Below, in pieces: positions 1 through 14,397 of a stretch of DNA of 64,000 bases. The notes beneath the pieces are model-generated. The model made no database searches and had not been told where the DNA came from. It was given only the letters and a program-made list of their open reading frames with translations. The stretch lies in assembly GCA_037043235.1 (NCBI GenBank), contig JAWRVZ010000051.1, positions 690,001 through 754,000 of the forward strand, given 5' to 3'. Origin of the DNA: Rhodeus uyekii. Its lineage: Eukaryota > Chordata > Actinopteri > Cypriniformes > Acheilognathidae. The translations under genes were made by a program, and so were the position numbers. Position 1 is the first letter of the stretch; each line of letters starts with the position of its first letter.

Positions 1-299
1 TTTCTTCAAAGCTGGCATGAAAGAGAAGTTGCGATCATCTTTTCTTCCCTGTATAGCCAAGTAAAAAGGCTTTTTGAACAAGAAAAATGTCAATTTTATC
101 AATGAGGAATTGATTAGATGGTTGCGGTTTTCTATGGGTGGATCTCATGTGAGTGACAGGATGTTCTGCTCTCTCGCCAGTGAACACCTCAGATATTTTG
201 ATTATAGATTATCAAGCTATAACAAGGGAGCATTTCAATTCTATGCAACAAATGCATAAATCATTTATACAATTAGCTGTAAGAATAGCTTTTCTGTGT

Positions 300-440
300 C
301 TCAACCAGTAGAGAGTGGCGCTTGCAACATCAAGGTCATGGTTCAATCTCCAGGGAAAGCAAGAACTGATTAGAATGTCAATGTGTTTCTTGAATGCAAC
401 GCAAGTCTCTTTGAATAAAAGTGTCTGATAAATGCATAAC
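300..440 (+). mobile_element. tRNA-derived SINE (HAmo/V-SINE-like), copy 1
   Basis: tRNA-like head (CTCAACCAGTAGAG, box-B-like GGTTCAATC) followed by the conserved body and tail GTGTTTCTTGAATGCAA...GATAAATGCATAA. Other copies in the window show the same head and tail. Confidence 0.75.
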
Positions 441-469
441 CCCCCCCTAAAAAAAAGTTGTCCACTTTG

Positions 470-1063
<594 letters not shown>

Positions 1064-1190
1064 TTTACATTTCTGCATTTATCCAAAGCGACTTGCATTG
1101 CATTCAAGAAACACATTGAATCAGTTCTTGCTTTCCCTGGGAATCAAACCCATGACATTGGCGTTGCAAGCGCCACTCTCTACTGCGATT
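1064..1190 (-). mobile_element. SINE (HAmo-like), copy 2
   Basis: Reverse orientation: tail TTTATCCAAAGCGACTTGCATTGCATTCAAG, body, then the tRNA-like head GGGAATCAAACCCATGACATTGGCGTTGCAAG. Confidence 0.75.
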
Positions 1191-1635
1191 TCTAGGTAAT
1201 TCATCTCATAAGGACTTCATGGCCAATAAATTCAGCCGTAAATGTCATGGACTAATAATTTCTGAGCTACAGGAAAACAAACAGCGCTGAAACTGGAAGA
1301 AAAATGGCAGTTAATGAATCTGACTAATTAAATATTTAAATATAATTTTAAAGCTGCCGCTTAAAGTGTGAATGAAATGGAATTGCCACAAAATGATTGT
1401 TTTCAAACAAGTTACCTGAACATTATCCCGATCTGTCATTGTTTGGTCAAACAAGTCCAAAACTCACACAACTGGATGAGATTTTGAACAAACATAGTCG
1501 CAGTTGAAAAGGTTGCATCTTGTGCTTTATAACATCCTTTAGCCCTTAGTTTATTTAATACATTTTTATGTTACGTGTTTATCAATTAAAAGAAACCTGA
1601 TCAGATTTGATTATTATGTCAACGAATGGGCGAGC

Positions 1636-1785
1636 TTTACATTTACATTTATGCATTTGGCAGATGCTTTTATACAAAGCATCTTGCATTAAATTCAAGA
1701 AACGCATTGAATCAGTTCTTGCTTTCCCTGGGATCGAACCCATGACCTTGATGTTGCAAACACCAATGCTCTACTGATTCCCAAT
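1636..1785 (-). mobile_element. SINE (HAmo-like), copy 3
   Basis: Reverse-oriented tail TTATGCATTTGGCAGATGC through head GGGATCGAACCCATGACCTTG; one of the fuller copies. Confidence 0.78.
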
Positions 1786-1790
1786 CCCAC

Positions 1791-3414
1791 TATATGTTTT
1801 GTTAATATGAAAATCAGATACTTTTAGCAATATAGAATTATGTATATGATGTATACTATGTTATTCAAAGCGTTTCTAAAGATTATTGATTACTGATTAT
1901 TGGAAGGCAGACTGAGAAGGTTTGCGTAACATTAGCAGCACGTTATTAGCGGTTTGATATCGTAATCAAGCAAAAGGCTAAAGGGTGTAATTACATTCAA
2001 GCTATTTTAAGGCATGAAGAAATGTTCACAGAAACGAAACGTTTGTCATTTTGGTGATCAGAGATGAGCTTTAAGTCCTAAAATTACGAACTACTGCGGA
2101 CATTTTAACATTTAAAAATGGTATTTCATTGGTACGCCATTAGGGTGCTTGATAATGGAGACCGTGGTCAGACCTTTTATTTATTTTTGGCCTCGGCTGA
2201 TTCTGATTTATTCTCTCCAATTAACTCCAAACCTCTGGCTGCTGATCAGCAGGAGAAAATCCACACTGCCTTTTATGTTCCAGGGCTTCCTCAAAAAAAA
2301 AGAAAAAAGTGGTGCAGCCACATTATACAGATGCACGTGCGCTTACCTCTTCCTCGCGGTTTCTTGTCATCCTTCTTCATCAAGAAGCCAGATCCATCTC
2401 GTTCAAAGTGAAACAGGGCAGCTATCAAATTATGTAGACGAACGCCCTGTTTGCAATGTATTATACATGCAGAAAAAGAGGAAAACCGTGTGTGAGAGCG
2501 AAAAACAGGCATGGAAAGGAAAGACACACTGTCCTTCGTGAAAACACACACCTTTGTTTCAGTATTCCAGAAATCCCTCCATGTACCTGCTGGTGAAATC
2601 AAATTAAGAGGAAACCGCAAGGCCCCTGTCAAAGCACAAAAAGGTAATTAATTCCAGAGTTAAAGCTCAAACACAGTCTCAAACCCCTCCTGTCAATGCT
2701 ACGCCTGCGGCCCAGGATAATTGTCACCGGAGTCAGTCACTACCTTCGCTCACGTCTGCCAGTCAGCGTTTCAAAAAGCACTTCAAAAAGTAACTGACTA
2801 AAAGTAGTGACGATGCTAACTTAAAGGAGGAGAATCTAATGAACTGACTGTTCCTTAAAATGCATTCTTGCATCCTTGTGCTGTCGCACTTCTTCATCAT
2901 CAACCGTAGGAGTTCAATACTCAAGAAGGCAAGTACCGAGGACTCTCTTTTTTCAGAGTTTGCTCATCTGCAATACGTCTCTAGCAATAGATATTTGGAT
3001 AATGTCTTTAACATCTTAAAGACATTTCTCAGATGTTTGTACACAGCAGATGCTTTCCAGATGAAGCTCTTTAACAGACGTATTGCAGATATCTGGGTTG
3101 TTTGGCTGCTACTTACAATATGCTGGGAAGGTTAGATGAGCAAGAAGTTCGTCGGCAGCGCACGTCAATTCTCACAAGGATGCGTTCTGTGTCCTCACAC
3201 CCTCTGAGTTTGTTCTTTAAAGACCGTTCTCCCTGAGAATACAAGTCTGTTCTCGGAATTGAGAATGTTTTTTTTAAACATCTGCCATTGGTCGTTTCAA
3301 CAGAGAGTCCCACCCCAAACTCACACTACTGTTTAAAACAATAAACAATATTTATCTGCAACACAATATGGTGACTTCCATACTATACAGTATGCAAAAA
3401 AAAAATGGTACGTG
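1791..3414. other. Intergenic DNA, no gene recognised
   Basis: Open frames of about 100 codons at 2118-2632 overlap each other on both strands, lack splice-flanked homology and resemble no family I know. Confidence 0.55.
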
Positions 3415-3745
3415 TGTAATGGAGTGTGTTGTGGTGAATGACGAGGGCGAGGAAACCAGGGATAAACAGGAAACTCGCTTTAATAATCAAAAACGAAAAA
3501 CACTTTAAATACTAAAACAAAAGGCACACAGGGCAAAAGATTAGGGGAACACGGAGATGCGTTGGCACACTTAGGAGCAACGACATAAGAACGTTAACAA
3601 TCAACAAAGACATGAATAGCATAATGAGGATCACCTGACGAGACTAACAAGGGAAGTGGCTGACGTGACAGCTGACGGAAACACAAAGGAGGAAACAGGA
3701 AGTGACACGACATGATGTGAGAACATAAAAAGGGTAGGACGTTTG
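3415..3745 (-). mobile_element. LTR-like / promoter-poly(A)-like dispersed block (reverse)
   Basis: Read on the minus strand it has CAGCTGTCACGTCAGCC-like text, then TATTTAAAGTGTTTTTCG, then ATTAAAG and a terminal CTCGTCATTCACC. The block at 8750-9135 has the same layout (TATTTAAAGTGTTTTG followed by TTAATAAA). Consistent with LTR fragments; superfamily not resolved. Confidence 0.4.
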
Positions 3746-4325
3746 ATTTCAAAGTTTTCAAAAAACAGTAGACTAGAATTATCCGGATGACATATTACTA
3801 ACGTTAAGATTCTGGAGTTGCGGGTTTATTGATGTACTTTTTAATTGTTGCAAAGTAAGTTTCAAACCAAAGGTATTTATTACTATACAGTATGCAATTT
3901 TGAACAACCTACACTTCTCAAGATATGAGCTTATAAATAATGGCTTGATGATCAGAAGTGTTGCAACAGTAACATGACAAAATCTCTTGAGGAACTGGTT
4001 ACAGTAGCGAATTTTTTCAGCCAAAACTGCTAATAGTGAAGTGATGTACTCTAAGAAACACAACATACTGTATAGAGGTCAACCTGAGCTTTTAACTTGA
4101 ACCCGTTCCATGGTGAAAACGTTCACCCTCAACCACATTTCCCAGTTGTTTGGATTCCCAATTGAAATATGTAATTTCACCTGCAAAATTTCGCTGAACA
4201 ACATTAAATGCTACCCCACCTTCATGATAAATTGTTAGCATGTGCAGAAGAGGATAGTTATTGGATTTTAGCAGTGGCGTGTAACGCAGTCACTCCTATT
4301 AGCCATTTTGGAAGATTGAAATTTG

Positions 4326-4723
4326 TAGTGCCTTGAGATGCGAGCATAATCCGTTGCAGGACGAGCTCGTAACTCGAATTGCTCGTATCTCAAATCATTT
4401 TCCCCATAAGAAATAACAGGGAGGAAATGTCTCCATTCCGGCCTTCTAAAAAACTCCCTTATTAATGCTAATAACAATGGAATTGTTTAATTGCTATAGA
4501 GACACACACAATTATAGTATATAAGGATTCCATGTGATTAAAAATAAAATGTCATTTTAATTAGGAGTTCTTGCCTTCGAGACACACGATACAGTAGTGA
4601 CATCTCTCAGCTGCTCATATCTCAAATATTTACTCGTATTTCAAAACAAAAAAACAGCTTGAAGGTTTGCTCGTATCTCGGAACACTCATATGTCAAGAC
4701 GCTCGTATCTCAAGGCATTACTA
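4326..4723. mobile_element. Tigger-like non-autonomous element, family A, internally deleted copy
   Basis: Ends GTAGTGCCTTGAGATGCGAGC and GCTCGTATCTCAAGGCATTACT, inverted copies of the family A terminus. Interior CATAATCCGTTGCAGGACGAGCTCGTAACTCG matches the other copies; about 400 bp against about 750-800 bp for full copies. Confidence 0.75.
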
Positions 4724-4728
4724 TAAAC

Positions 4729-7700
4729 CCATTTTTCAAATGGTTTTTTTTTTTTTTAAAAGGCATCTGAAATCGACATTTCGATACATATCGATACTAA
4801 AATGCTTTCAGGACCTATTTCCCGCAGAATAGATACACAATACCAGCGGGATTTTCACGCTCTCTCACCCTCACTCACTCGTTTGTACTGCTCAGAATGA
4901 ATATTGTTGGTGTTACAGGGCTTGAATTTCACCGTGGAGTTTCTCACAACCAAAGTCTGCGCACATAAAGCCACCTCTCAATACTAAATTGAGTTATTTA
5001 TGCTGTTTATTACAGTCAAATAACAGTCAAATAATGTATAATGTCAGTCATGCTTTAAGTGAACGTAAACAGTTGAGAAAGAGAAAGCATAACAGTATAA
5101 TGGGTCCGTGTGCCAAGCCTTAATGTGGCAGAAAATTATGAGATAATATTAAAAACTAATTATCCACCTGAACAATAACACGTCTTTTTAATGATGCACA
5201 CTAGAGCCCACCTTGAGTGCGGTGTGACAGGAATTACCAAGCATTCACATCCGCACACCTGTGCAAAAAAAGGAATTTATACATTAGGCTTAATGCTGTC
5301 ACCAAGTTTGAAATGCTCATTGTTTTATGCCAAATACTAAAAATAATATGAGAAAATAGAAGATCTTTTGATTGTCATTCAACTCCTCAACAAGCAACAG
5401 TCTGAGTGTGATCTCTTTACCATATGCTGAAACATCCTTGAATTATATTTCACATCACTGTCAACAAACAATCGATATTGTCAAATCTGTGAGAGCAGCA
5501 TGGGACGTCTGCACAAAGGATGGAGTCAAACCAACGTGGCGTCTCTGAATATCACCAATAACACACGCCTCCAGCTCTCCAAATGTGAAGAAACAGGTGA
5601 AGAAATATTGCCTCGGATAGCGCGTATGTACAAAAACCAAACAATTTTATCTCACTTTCCGTCTTTATACCGTGTGCATCTCTACACTGTAATCTACATA
5701 CAAAGTGAGTCCTATATTTATTGCTTTACATTTTTTTCTGTGAAATACAAAAAACATGATTTGGCTTATTCTGAATTCAGAAGCTGGCATTTTACTTGTA
5801 TTGTTTGTGAGTTTATAAATCACAGTGTACTGGACTGTGTTTAAAGGACCGGTGTGCATTGTCCATTTGTTTGCAATGAATAATTCATGCAAATAAAAGG
5901 GTTTGATTGCAGGTAAGTGATTATATATAATGTTACATAATAATACATACTGACGCCAAGGGCTAGTCGGGTACGCTTAAAATAGAGCTTATTTTTAAGA
6001 GTGCAAGCTAACATCAGTGGTCTTATCACATGAGAACACACACATCACCACAGTCAATGTGGGAATTAACCTCATGATTCCGCTTGACAAACGAAACAGA
6101 AAGATTACTTATGGCTCTTTAAAATATCATTCAAGCTTTTGCAGAGAGTTGAAATGAAGATGTTCAAATGTTTTATGATTCCTGAATATCACAGTTTAAT
6201 GTTATATATTATTAAAAAAAGGTTTATCAAAATATACCCTTAATATGCATTTAAATCCTAAAACATTCCCATCCATCGGTCAGCAGTTTTTTTTGTACTG
6301 CAACTCTGTGCAAAACAGTCCATAATTTCTGCCTGTGATAAAGCAGCACACTTTAGTTTACCATCAAAAAATATATTAAGTGCAAATTGAAAGTAATGTT
6401 TTCGGACACAGCATGCTATTACAATTAAAAGTAAATGCATTATAGTTTAAATTTATATCAAATGCAGTTTGATTCTTTGGCCCACTTAAGCAAGACTTAA
6501 TTACTTCCGCTGATTTTGAAATGCGTTAATCGTACCATAAAATTTATTGATTAGCATTTATGGTAAACTATGCATTGAAACTTGAATGCCATGCATTTCA
6601 ATATACCTGTCATTAAGCAGTAGCAGTTTAGTACATTTAAATGTAACAACTTACATTAATATCACATAACACAATTATAATCAAGCACTTTAATATGCTA
6701 GTCAACAAAACAATAAGTGCGTCACTTTTTTAACAGTCAAGACAGTGGACTTGCTTTTATTTAATTAATATTAAAGCACAAAAAGTATTTTCGTCAATTC
6801 ATAAACGTTAAGTTTGAACCACTGGCCTATTTTAAAGGTTTATTTACTACTTTTCTGGGCTTTGAAAGTGGTTATGATGTTGTTGTCTATGCGGGGACAG
6901 AAAGCCCTCAGATTTCATAAGAAATATCTTAATTTGGGTTCCCAAGATGAACAAAGGTCTTACGGGTTTGGAACGACACGAGGGAAGTAATTATTGACAG
7001 AAATTTAATTTGTGGTTGAACTGTTGCTTTAACTGTAACTTGATTATGTGCAACTTAAAATATTAAATAGCAAGAATTTACTATAACTACTATCGAGTTT
7101 GGTGGTGTGGGTAAAAAAAAAAAAGGCAAATTCCAAATTTTTCAGAATTAAAGTATGTTTTAGTTTACATCTTGCTGTAAAAGTTATGCTTAATGTCACG
7201 GTTACCATGATTAGTGTTCTTCTCGGGGAGGTTTCTTCATTCAACTTGTTTTGGCATTTACACATATAGCTCTATAAAACAGGTTTGCTCAAATAATTAA
7301 GACAAAAATAGACAAACGTAGCGGAAAGATCTGTTAAAGGTCTACATTACCATAACATCTTATCTTAACTTAAAATGCAAGCTTTTAGACCTTCCCTCAA
7401 GTAAAAACAGTAATAGTTATAAGTTTATAGAATTGATTGTTTTCTGAAAGCACAGACCAATGTTAATTAAGCTAATCAATTTTTCCCCCATAAGCTGAGA
7501 TGCACTAATACCAACTTTATGCAAATCATTTATGCTCATCATAGCCTCGACAACACTGGGATGTGGAGTGTATTATGGTCTGCCCTATTATTTTTGAGAG
7601 CAAAAGGCCCAAAGGATTGTTAATTCATCATGGATTTAAAACGGGATATAAATGGATGAGGGATTGTGCCATTTACTTAAGAGCAATTGTGTAGAAATCA

Positions 7701-8290
7701 TTAACTTCGGCTCAATTAATTAAAGCTTTTTATTCATCTTCCCCAAATACTCCACAGAGGGAAAGAAAATATTAAAAGCGCGAGAGAAACCGTTGGTTAA
7801 GCATAAAAGGCTTCATCACACAGATAATAAAAGAGTAGATTTAATTCTCGCTCTGTATATGCTAAACACCAGATTCATTAAACTGAACTTAAAATCATCT
7901 CATCAGAACTTTTAAACTTCACTGAGCACAAGAGACGCATCTCGAAAAAATAAATTCCAGCTCTTTCCATAAACCAATGTGTTTTTATTATTATTCTCAA
8001 TGAAACCCACAGCGCAATTTACAAGATTACATTTGAAATATAATCTCTTTACAGGTTTATGGAAATCTTGGTGATGGGTTGTTGCCTGCGCTTTTGCTTT
8101 CGTTAACATACCCACAATTCCTCACTCTGGGAACGAAATATTGGATGCATTACATATATAGTTCTCAATACTCTAGGCGTTGCTATCCTTGAACTCAAAC
8201 CATCATTTCTAGAAAGTGTTACTTATGTGCTTGCTTATTAGTTTAAATCATGCTTATATCTTCATTATTGTTGTTCCACTCGCGGAACAA
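4729..8290. other. AT-rich intergenic DNA, no gene recognised
   Basis: Only short chance frames. The longest (5500-5844, 114 codons) shows no family resemblance and its second half is AT-rich with no coding look. Confidence 0.55.
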
Positions 8291-8291
8291 A

Positions 8292-8312
8292 GGGGGGGGG
8301 GGGGGGGGGGGG
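8292..8312. repeat. poly-G tract of 21 bases
   Basis: Uninterrupted G run; a candidate quadruplex former and a common place for length error in sequencing. Confidence 0.9.
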
Positions 8313-8749
8313 ATAAAACAGCTGTGCACACTCAGGCATATGACATTTTAGGAAGCCCTTTCAAAGTCATAAAGGTGCCGGAGAGATGGATGAGTACAAA
8401 GCAAGACCATCAGTGGAATAAAGAGAAAGGAGCAGGGGAAACATGATTAGATTACACAGAAAGGGAAGAGTATAACTTCTCTCTTTCTTGACCCTAAAAT
8501 GCACCAAGTTAACCACAGTTTCTGCTGAAATACCATTAACGTACTACAGTTTTTGCCTCTGGAATAGATTCTGAAAGGTTCTTTTCCTTGTTAAAGATGA
8601 TATTATAGTATATTGGGTTTCAAGTAACTTTTTCTTAAAGGGCATTTATGATTATTTTTCCCTTGCAAGGGATTTTCTTCAAAGGCGTTATGGGGACTCT
8701 TACGTCATGAAACACGTGTGAAATTGAACCAATGGTGTGAATGTACATC

Positions 8750-9135
8750 AGAGACGGGTGATGATGTTACTTGTCAGTTGTGTCTTTTGTGCATTTCCTA
8801 TTTCCTTTCGTGTTCTCCCACGTGTTTTCTTTCACCTGTTGTGTCATCGGTCACCTGCGTCATATTTCCTCGTTACCTCCTTTTGTATATACACCTCACG
8901 TTTGCCTTCAGTCTTTGTCTTGTATTGTCACATATTGGTAGTTTTTCCTCGTGTCTTCTAGGCTCCCTGGTTTGCACGAAGATGTGCAGTTTTGTTTATA
9001 GTTCTAGATAAGTTTATGTTCTTCGTTTTGTACACCAAGTGCCGTTTTTGTTTTGTGTATTTAAAGTGTTTTGTTTTTGTTTGTTTAATAAATATTCTCC
9101 TACGAATCTCCTGTGAGACACTCAGTTCTCAGTCC
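8750..9135 (+). mobile_element. LTR-like dispersed block
   Basis: Pyrimidine-rich stretch with TTTAAAGTGTTTTG, then TTAATAAATATTCTCC (poly(A)-signal-like) and a GAGACACTCAGTTCTCAGTCCCCG end. Layout matches the reverse block at 3415-3745. No coding frame of significance. Confidence 0.4.
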
Positions 9136-9199
9136 CCGCTATCGAGACAGACGTGATGAACCAGGAAGCTATAGGAGCCGGCAGCCTCAGCTTATGTGT

Positions 9200-11460
9200 C
9201 TTCGGTAAGCGCTCTTCGTGAAATGATGTATTGGTGTTGTTTATTCAAAATCCCAACCTAGTTTAAAAAGAAAAGGAAATTCCAAACATAACATGGCGAG
9301 TGAACTGTTCAGCTCAGCTCAGCTCAACAGTTCAGCTCAGCAGTTCACACTACATTACGGGCAGGTATGCACACAATCTGGATGTTGTTTGTTTGGGTGC
9401 AGAGCATGTACATTTAGCGCCCGAGGGCGCCAGCTTTGTCCAGTGTGAAATTACAAACACTCCACTCCCGACCGTTGCTTGTTGAGAGAGTTCTCGGGGT
9501 TGCGATCCTCGGGGCTCGGGACCTGCAGTTGCAGAGGTACTGCGACAATCTGGGTCTGGGATATCACACATGGACCTGTCAGAGGGGTTAGAGACAAGCT
9601 CTGCCTTAATCCAGCGCTTTTCCCTGTTTCAGATGAACACTCATTGGTTACTTTCGCCAGGGGAGGCAGTGGTGCTGCAATTATACAGCTCTGAGGAGTT
9701 GGACGTTTCTGGCACTGAAGCTGAAGGTTCACCACTTCATTCTCCAGCCTAGAATTAGCTGGTGGAAGTTGTGACTCATGCATGGAGTGAATGTTCAAAA
9801 TATACCAGAGACCAGCCTCGAAACAAAACTCCCAGATTTCCATCCTTCAACAACACAGAAAGTTCGCCTTCAGAGGCAAAGCATACTAATATCAGGCTCT
9901 TCTATTCGGTCAAGCTTTATCACTATGCATCTTCAAGGGATATGTGTTGTGACATAGCGATGCCATTCTTCCTCACAGGAGCTAGGGTTAAGGCTGGAAA
10001 CAAAGAGGAGTGTACTTTCTCCTCTGCTAAAGAGGGACCACTTTCCTAGGCGTAGTATGGGACTCGATGAAATTTCTCCCTTATGCACCTAGCTCCTCTC
10101 GGACTGGAAGCTATGGTTCAGACATGGTCGAGGCTACACCAGTACGCTTTCCCCCGATTGCTCTGCTCCCGGGAATTCCGGAGAGAGTTTACCTGGACAC
10201 GGTCTGTATCACCTTGATCGACCCGCATTGGCCGGGCAGAGTGTGGTTCATGGATCTAGTGTCTCTCCTCGATGGAACTCCATGGGAGAATCTGATCAGG
10301 AGGGATCTCCTGTCCCATGCAGGGGGCTTGATAGCTCATCTCTGCCCAGAACTGTGGAAACTGTGGCAGGGAATCTAAGGGGGGCCCAGCTCATAGACTC
10401 TGGTCTCTCAGCCGAGGATGTCGAGACCATCCTCCACTCCAGATCTCCTTCCACGATACTCTTCACTTCTTGGTGCAGCAGTCATCAGCAGGAGCCATTT
10501 ACCTGTCAGATCGGGACAGTGCTGGATATTTTGCAAGATTAATTCACTGCAAGGTTATACCCTTCCCCCCTAAATGTCTTTAGGATGAGACCCATTAAGT
10601 TACATGCTTTCTCCGTAATACTCTGAGGCTTGCAGTATGTAACATGGTTCCAGTTTGGGATTTGACCTTGGTGCTCCAAGGACTATCCCAGGCCTCCTTT
10701 GAGCCAGTTGAGGAGGTTCCAGTAAAGCTTCTGACTTAAAAAGCATTGGTTCTTCATTACATTCCTTTTTAGCTTTAACATATAAAAAGAATAGGAGATC
10801 GTAAAGCCCTGTTGGTTGCACTCTAGTGTTTAGAGTTCGCCCCTGGTATGGTAAAGGCTTTCGTCCACCCTAGACCGGCTTAAGTGCCAAAATGTACCCA
10901 CTAACATGGCACACCCGATATTCCTGCAGGCTTTCTGTCCTCTACCATTTCAAGATAATGACCAGGAGCAAAAGAATCTGCTTTGTCCAGAGCGAACACT
11001 GAACGCATGTCCACAGAGCTCCTTTGGCACAATCAAAACAGCTGTCCGTCTGCTTTGAGGCCCCTAAGGGGCAAGAATGAGCAAGTGGATAGTCGAGGCT
11101 ATCTCCCATGCTTATGAGTCGGCCGGATTGCCATCAGAGAGGCATTCCAGCCTCAAGCACATTCAACTAGGAGTGTCTCTACGTTTCACTCGTCATGCCT
11201 ATGTCGTTGTATTGTAATTCTTATAGCATCTTTGAAGCAGCACGAGGTCCCTTGAAAGGGACCATCTCGTTTTACGACTGTAACAAGACGCTACGTCACC
11301 GTGCCACACCTCCCGTGTGCACTTCAGCAATTCATAGCTGGCGCTGCCGGCATTTGGCCTGCTCTTACAGCTTTCTGACGTGCATTCATTCATTCGTTAA
11401 ATTTCACACATACTTCACAACGTGGTCTCGATAAGCGTTCCCTTAGCATCTTCAACGTAG
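9200..11460 (+). pseudogene. Decayed DIRS-type (tyrosine-recombinase) retroelement
   Basis: Broken frames match teleost DIRS1-like elements in the expected order. 9760 has an ORF1-like VEVVTHAW. 10220-10330 has PHWPGRVWFMDLVSLLDGTPW, then IRRDLLSHAGG (end of the RT/RNase H polyprotein). 10375-10530 has GLSAEDVETILHSRSPST and FTSWCSSHQQEPF. 10660-10900 has WDLTLVLQGLSQASFEP and EFAPGMVKAFVHPR. 11150-11170 retains the recombinase AHSTR-like motif. Stops and frameshifts separate these blocks, so it cannot be active. The GAAAGGGACCATCTCGTTTTACGACTG text at 11250-11310 resembles the terminal region of these elements. Confidence 0.75.
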
Positions 11461-11496
11461 CTTTTCGTTCTGTCTTCAGGGAACCAAGGTCGTAAC

Positions 11497-11650
11497 TACA
11501 TTTACATTTCTGCATTTATCAGACGCTTTTATCCAAAGTGACTTGCATTGCATTCGCATTGCATCATAATCACTTCTTGCTTTCCCTGGGAATCGAACCC
11601 ATGACTTTGGCGTTGCAAACACCAATGCTCTACTGGTTGAGCTACAGATA
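11497..11650 (-). mobile_element. SINE (HAmo-like), copy 4
   Basis: Reverse orientation: tail CTGCATTTATCAGACGCTTT, head GGGAATCGAACCCATGACTTTGG and CTCTACTGGTTGAGCTAC. A well-preserved tRNA-like head. Confidence 0.8.
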
Positions 11651-12416
11651 AGCACATTTACCCCAAATGTTTATATACTATAATGCATACAGAGTTGTTT
11701 TTTTGTTGTTGTTTGAATGATCTTCATGAGATTCTTATATAAGATAAATATAAGCCTGATAATATTCACCTTAGTGAATCAGGGTACGACAAAAACACGT
11801 TTGGGAAGAACTATTAATATAATGATTTTGTTCATTGTAAACAAAAAAAGTTGCATAGCAGACTATTTTGTTGAGAACAACATTAACTAAGATTAATGAA
11901 TGCGGATCAGGTATTTTTCATTGTTAGTTCATGTTAACCAAAGTAGTTAACTAATGCTAAAAAATAAAACCTTACTGTAAAGTGTTACCACCCTATATAT
12001 GTAAATAACCACAAATTGTGAAATATGACCTTGACATCAATTTAACAGGCTGTGAGATTCATCCATTAATACTTGATAAATACATCTGACCTGGTCTAGA
12101 TGCTTCATTTTTATGATTACAAAAAAATAAAACATCCAGGCACATTATAGTAATGACAGTTTGAAGCTTAATTGTCATGCAAATGTCAATGCAAAAACTT
12201 CTTAATTTAATTCTAAAAAACAGGCCTCCTTTTTAAATGCAAAACACATCCTTATTTTGTATTTGTCATTAGAGTTTTGTGAGATTTAAATAAATCCCAT
12301 ATGTGCTATACCATAAAGAACAGCCTCAGTGAGAGTGGGGGAAAAAAGATTTATGAATGGATGGGTGAACAAGCAGAAACCAAAAATGTAAGGAGTCTCT
12401 GGTGAAAGAGTGTGAT
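11651..12416. other. 3' flank / probable 3' UTR region of prodh
   Basis: AT-rich, no frame. A possible minus-strand ATTAAA poly(A) signal at 12211-12206 would give a 3' UTR of about 220 nt; no canonical AATAAA was seen close to the stop. Confidence 0.45.
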
Positions 12417-12607
12417 TTATACAGCAGGTGTGTAGAAGACTTCTCCAGTGCTCAGTCGGCGCATGAGTTCTTTCCATAGGAGGTCTCTCTCCATCTGCAC
12501 ACCTTTCATAAAGCCGCGATTCTCCTGTGCCCGGCGGGACAGATAGGGAATCACCTCGTTCACCGGACCATACGGAACATACTTGTACACTGGGAATCCT
12601 GCTTGAG
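12417..12607 (-). CDS. prodh: prodh coding exon 14 (stop codon)
   Basis: 191 nt, acceptor ATCTCTAG, ends at TAA (12419-12417). Encodes AQAGFPVYKYVPYGPVNEVI then YLSRRAQEN, which is the YLxRRxxEN proline-carboxylate-binding signature, and a C-terminal tail ending STGEVFYTPAV. Confidence 0.97.
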
Positions 12608-13138
12608 CTAGAGATATGAACAGACAGGAAAATAATATTTTTGTTGTGCTATATACTGTGCGTGTTTATATACTGTATATCTAGCGTAATGTGACAATAA
12701 ATATACAGTATATCTTAAATATACTTTTTTCATAAGTACAACTATGAAGGAAAATATATTAAATGCTTTTATTCGAGAATTTCACAATCAGAATTTAAAA
12801 TGTATATATATACTTGAAATAAATGTTAACTGAAATAAAATGGAAAAAACAACAATTCACGTTTTTTTTTTTTTGGGGGATGTTCTAAATAAAAATGAAT
12901 AAAAAGCACACAGACAAATTTAAAAAACAAATGATACAAAATTATACTAAACAATAAAACTAAAATGTTTTAATTAAAATTAATATAGAAATACAACTTT
13001 ATTTAAAATATATAAACAAATATAATAGTATCTCAATTATTATAAAATAACACTGGTTTTAAATTTACGAACGTTACTGTATATCTACTAATGAGATCAC
13101 TTTAGAAGCGATTTAAGAAACCATGCGTGTGTGTGTGT

Positions 13139-13174
<36 letters not shown>

Positions 13175-14321
13175 TTTACCTAACGGAAAGCTGATTTGGT
13201 CACACATTCCCAGGAGCTGGCCGAAGTACACCTTCTTATCTGTGGGTGCCAGACCCATTTCATTCATCCTGTTAGACCGTAAACACACAGAGCGCCGTCA
13301 CAGAAAGTGAAAAATGAGAGACGCCTCTTTGGCAAGGTCATTTAATACCGGATACATTCTGGTGATTGCTCACTCAAAGTTTTACACCGTCTTATCGGTT
13401 ACAGCCATTACACGCACGAACAACACACATTCTGAGACACTTAGCCTGATATTAAGTGTGAATGATGAAAAAGGAGGAAAACTAGTGTGTGCTTCCATAA
13501 GATTCATGCACTGGCGACACCCTGTGACATTGTGACAGGATGTTAATGGCATCAGTCAATGGCAAACCTTTGTCAAACGAGGTTACGCCTCTAAGGAGCG
13601 ATTACATCAAATTAATGATTGCACGCTAAATTATTAATTTACACAAATTAATTTACTCCCAGAGGGATGTAAATGTTCTTGGTGATGCAGAGGAGAAGCT
13701 GATATCAAAGAACAGAACCTAAACTCTAAATGTCTTTATGAGCAATGATTGATTTTTATTCTTCCTCTGTTTAACAAATATCAACATGCATTCATTTAAT
13801 TTTGTAAGTTTTCCAATGCATTTTATGTATAATTTTTTTATGCACACTACCATTCAACAGTTTCCGATCAATACTTTGATTAAAGAAATTAATACTTTAT
13901 TCATAAATGTATTCAGCAAACATTAATTAAATTGACCAAAAGTGACAGTGAAGAGTATTTCAACTTTTTAAAAATATTTTTTATTCTTTTTTTACTTTTT
14001 ATTTGTAAAAGAATCCTGAAAAAAAAGGTGTCATGTTTTCTATAAAAACATGAAGCAGCAGAACTATTTTCAACACTGATAATAATCAGAATTGTTTCTT
14101 GAGAATCTTATCTTCTTAGTGAAGATCATGTGACACTGAAGACTGGAGGAATGATCCTGAAAATACAACTTTGATCACAGGAATAAATTACATTTTAAAA
14201 TATATTATAATAGAAAATATTTTTAATGCTTTTACTGTATTTGTGATTAATAAATACAGTGTTGGTGAACATAAAACATCTTTCAAAACATCTTACTGAT
14301 CTCAAAATTGATGAAATATGA

Positions 14322-14397
<76 letters not shown>

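Noticed and set aside
300..440. A tRNA gene at the SINE head
   Set aside because: tRNA-like promoter boxes are present but there is no full cloverleaf, and the body and tail of the SINE follow directly.
5500..5844. 114-codon frame on the plus strand in intergenic DNA
   Set aside because: No recognisable domain, AT-rich second half, no splice or promoter context.
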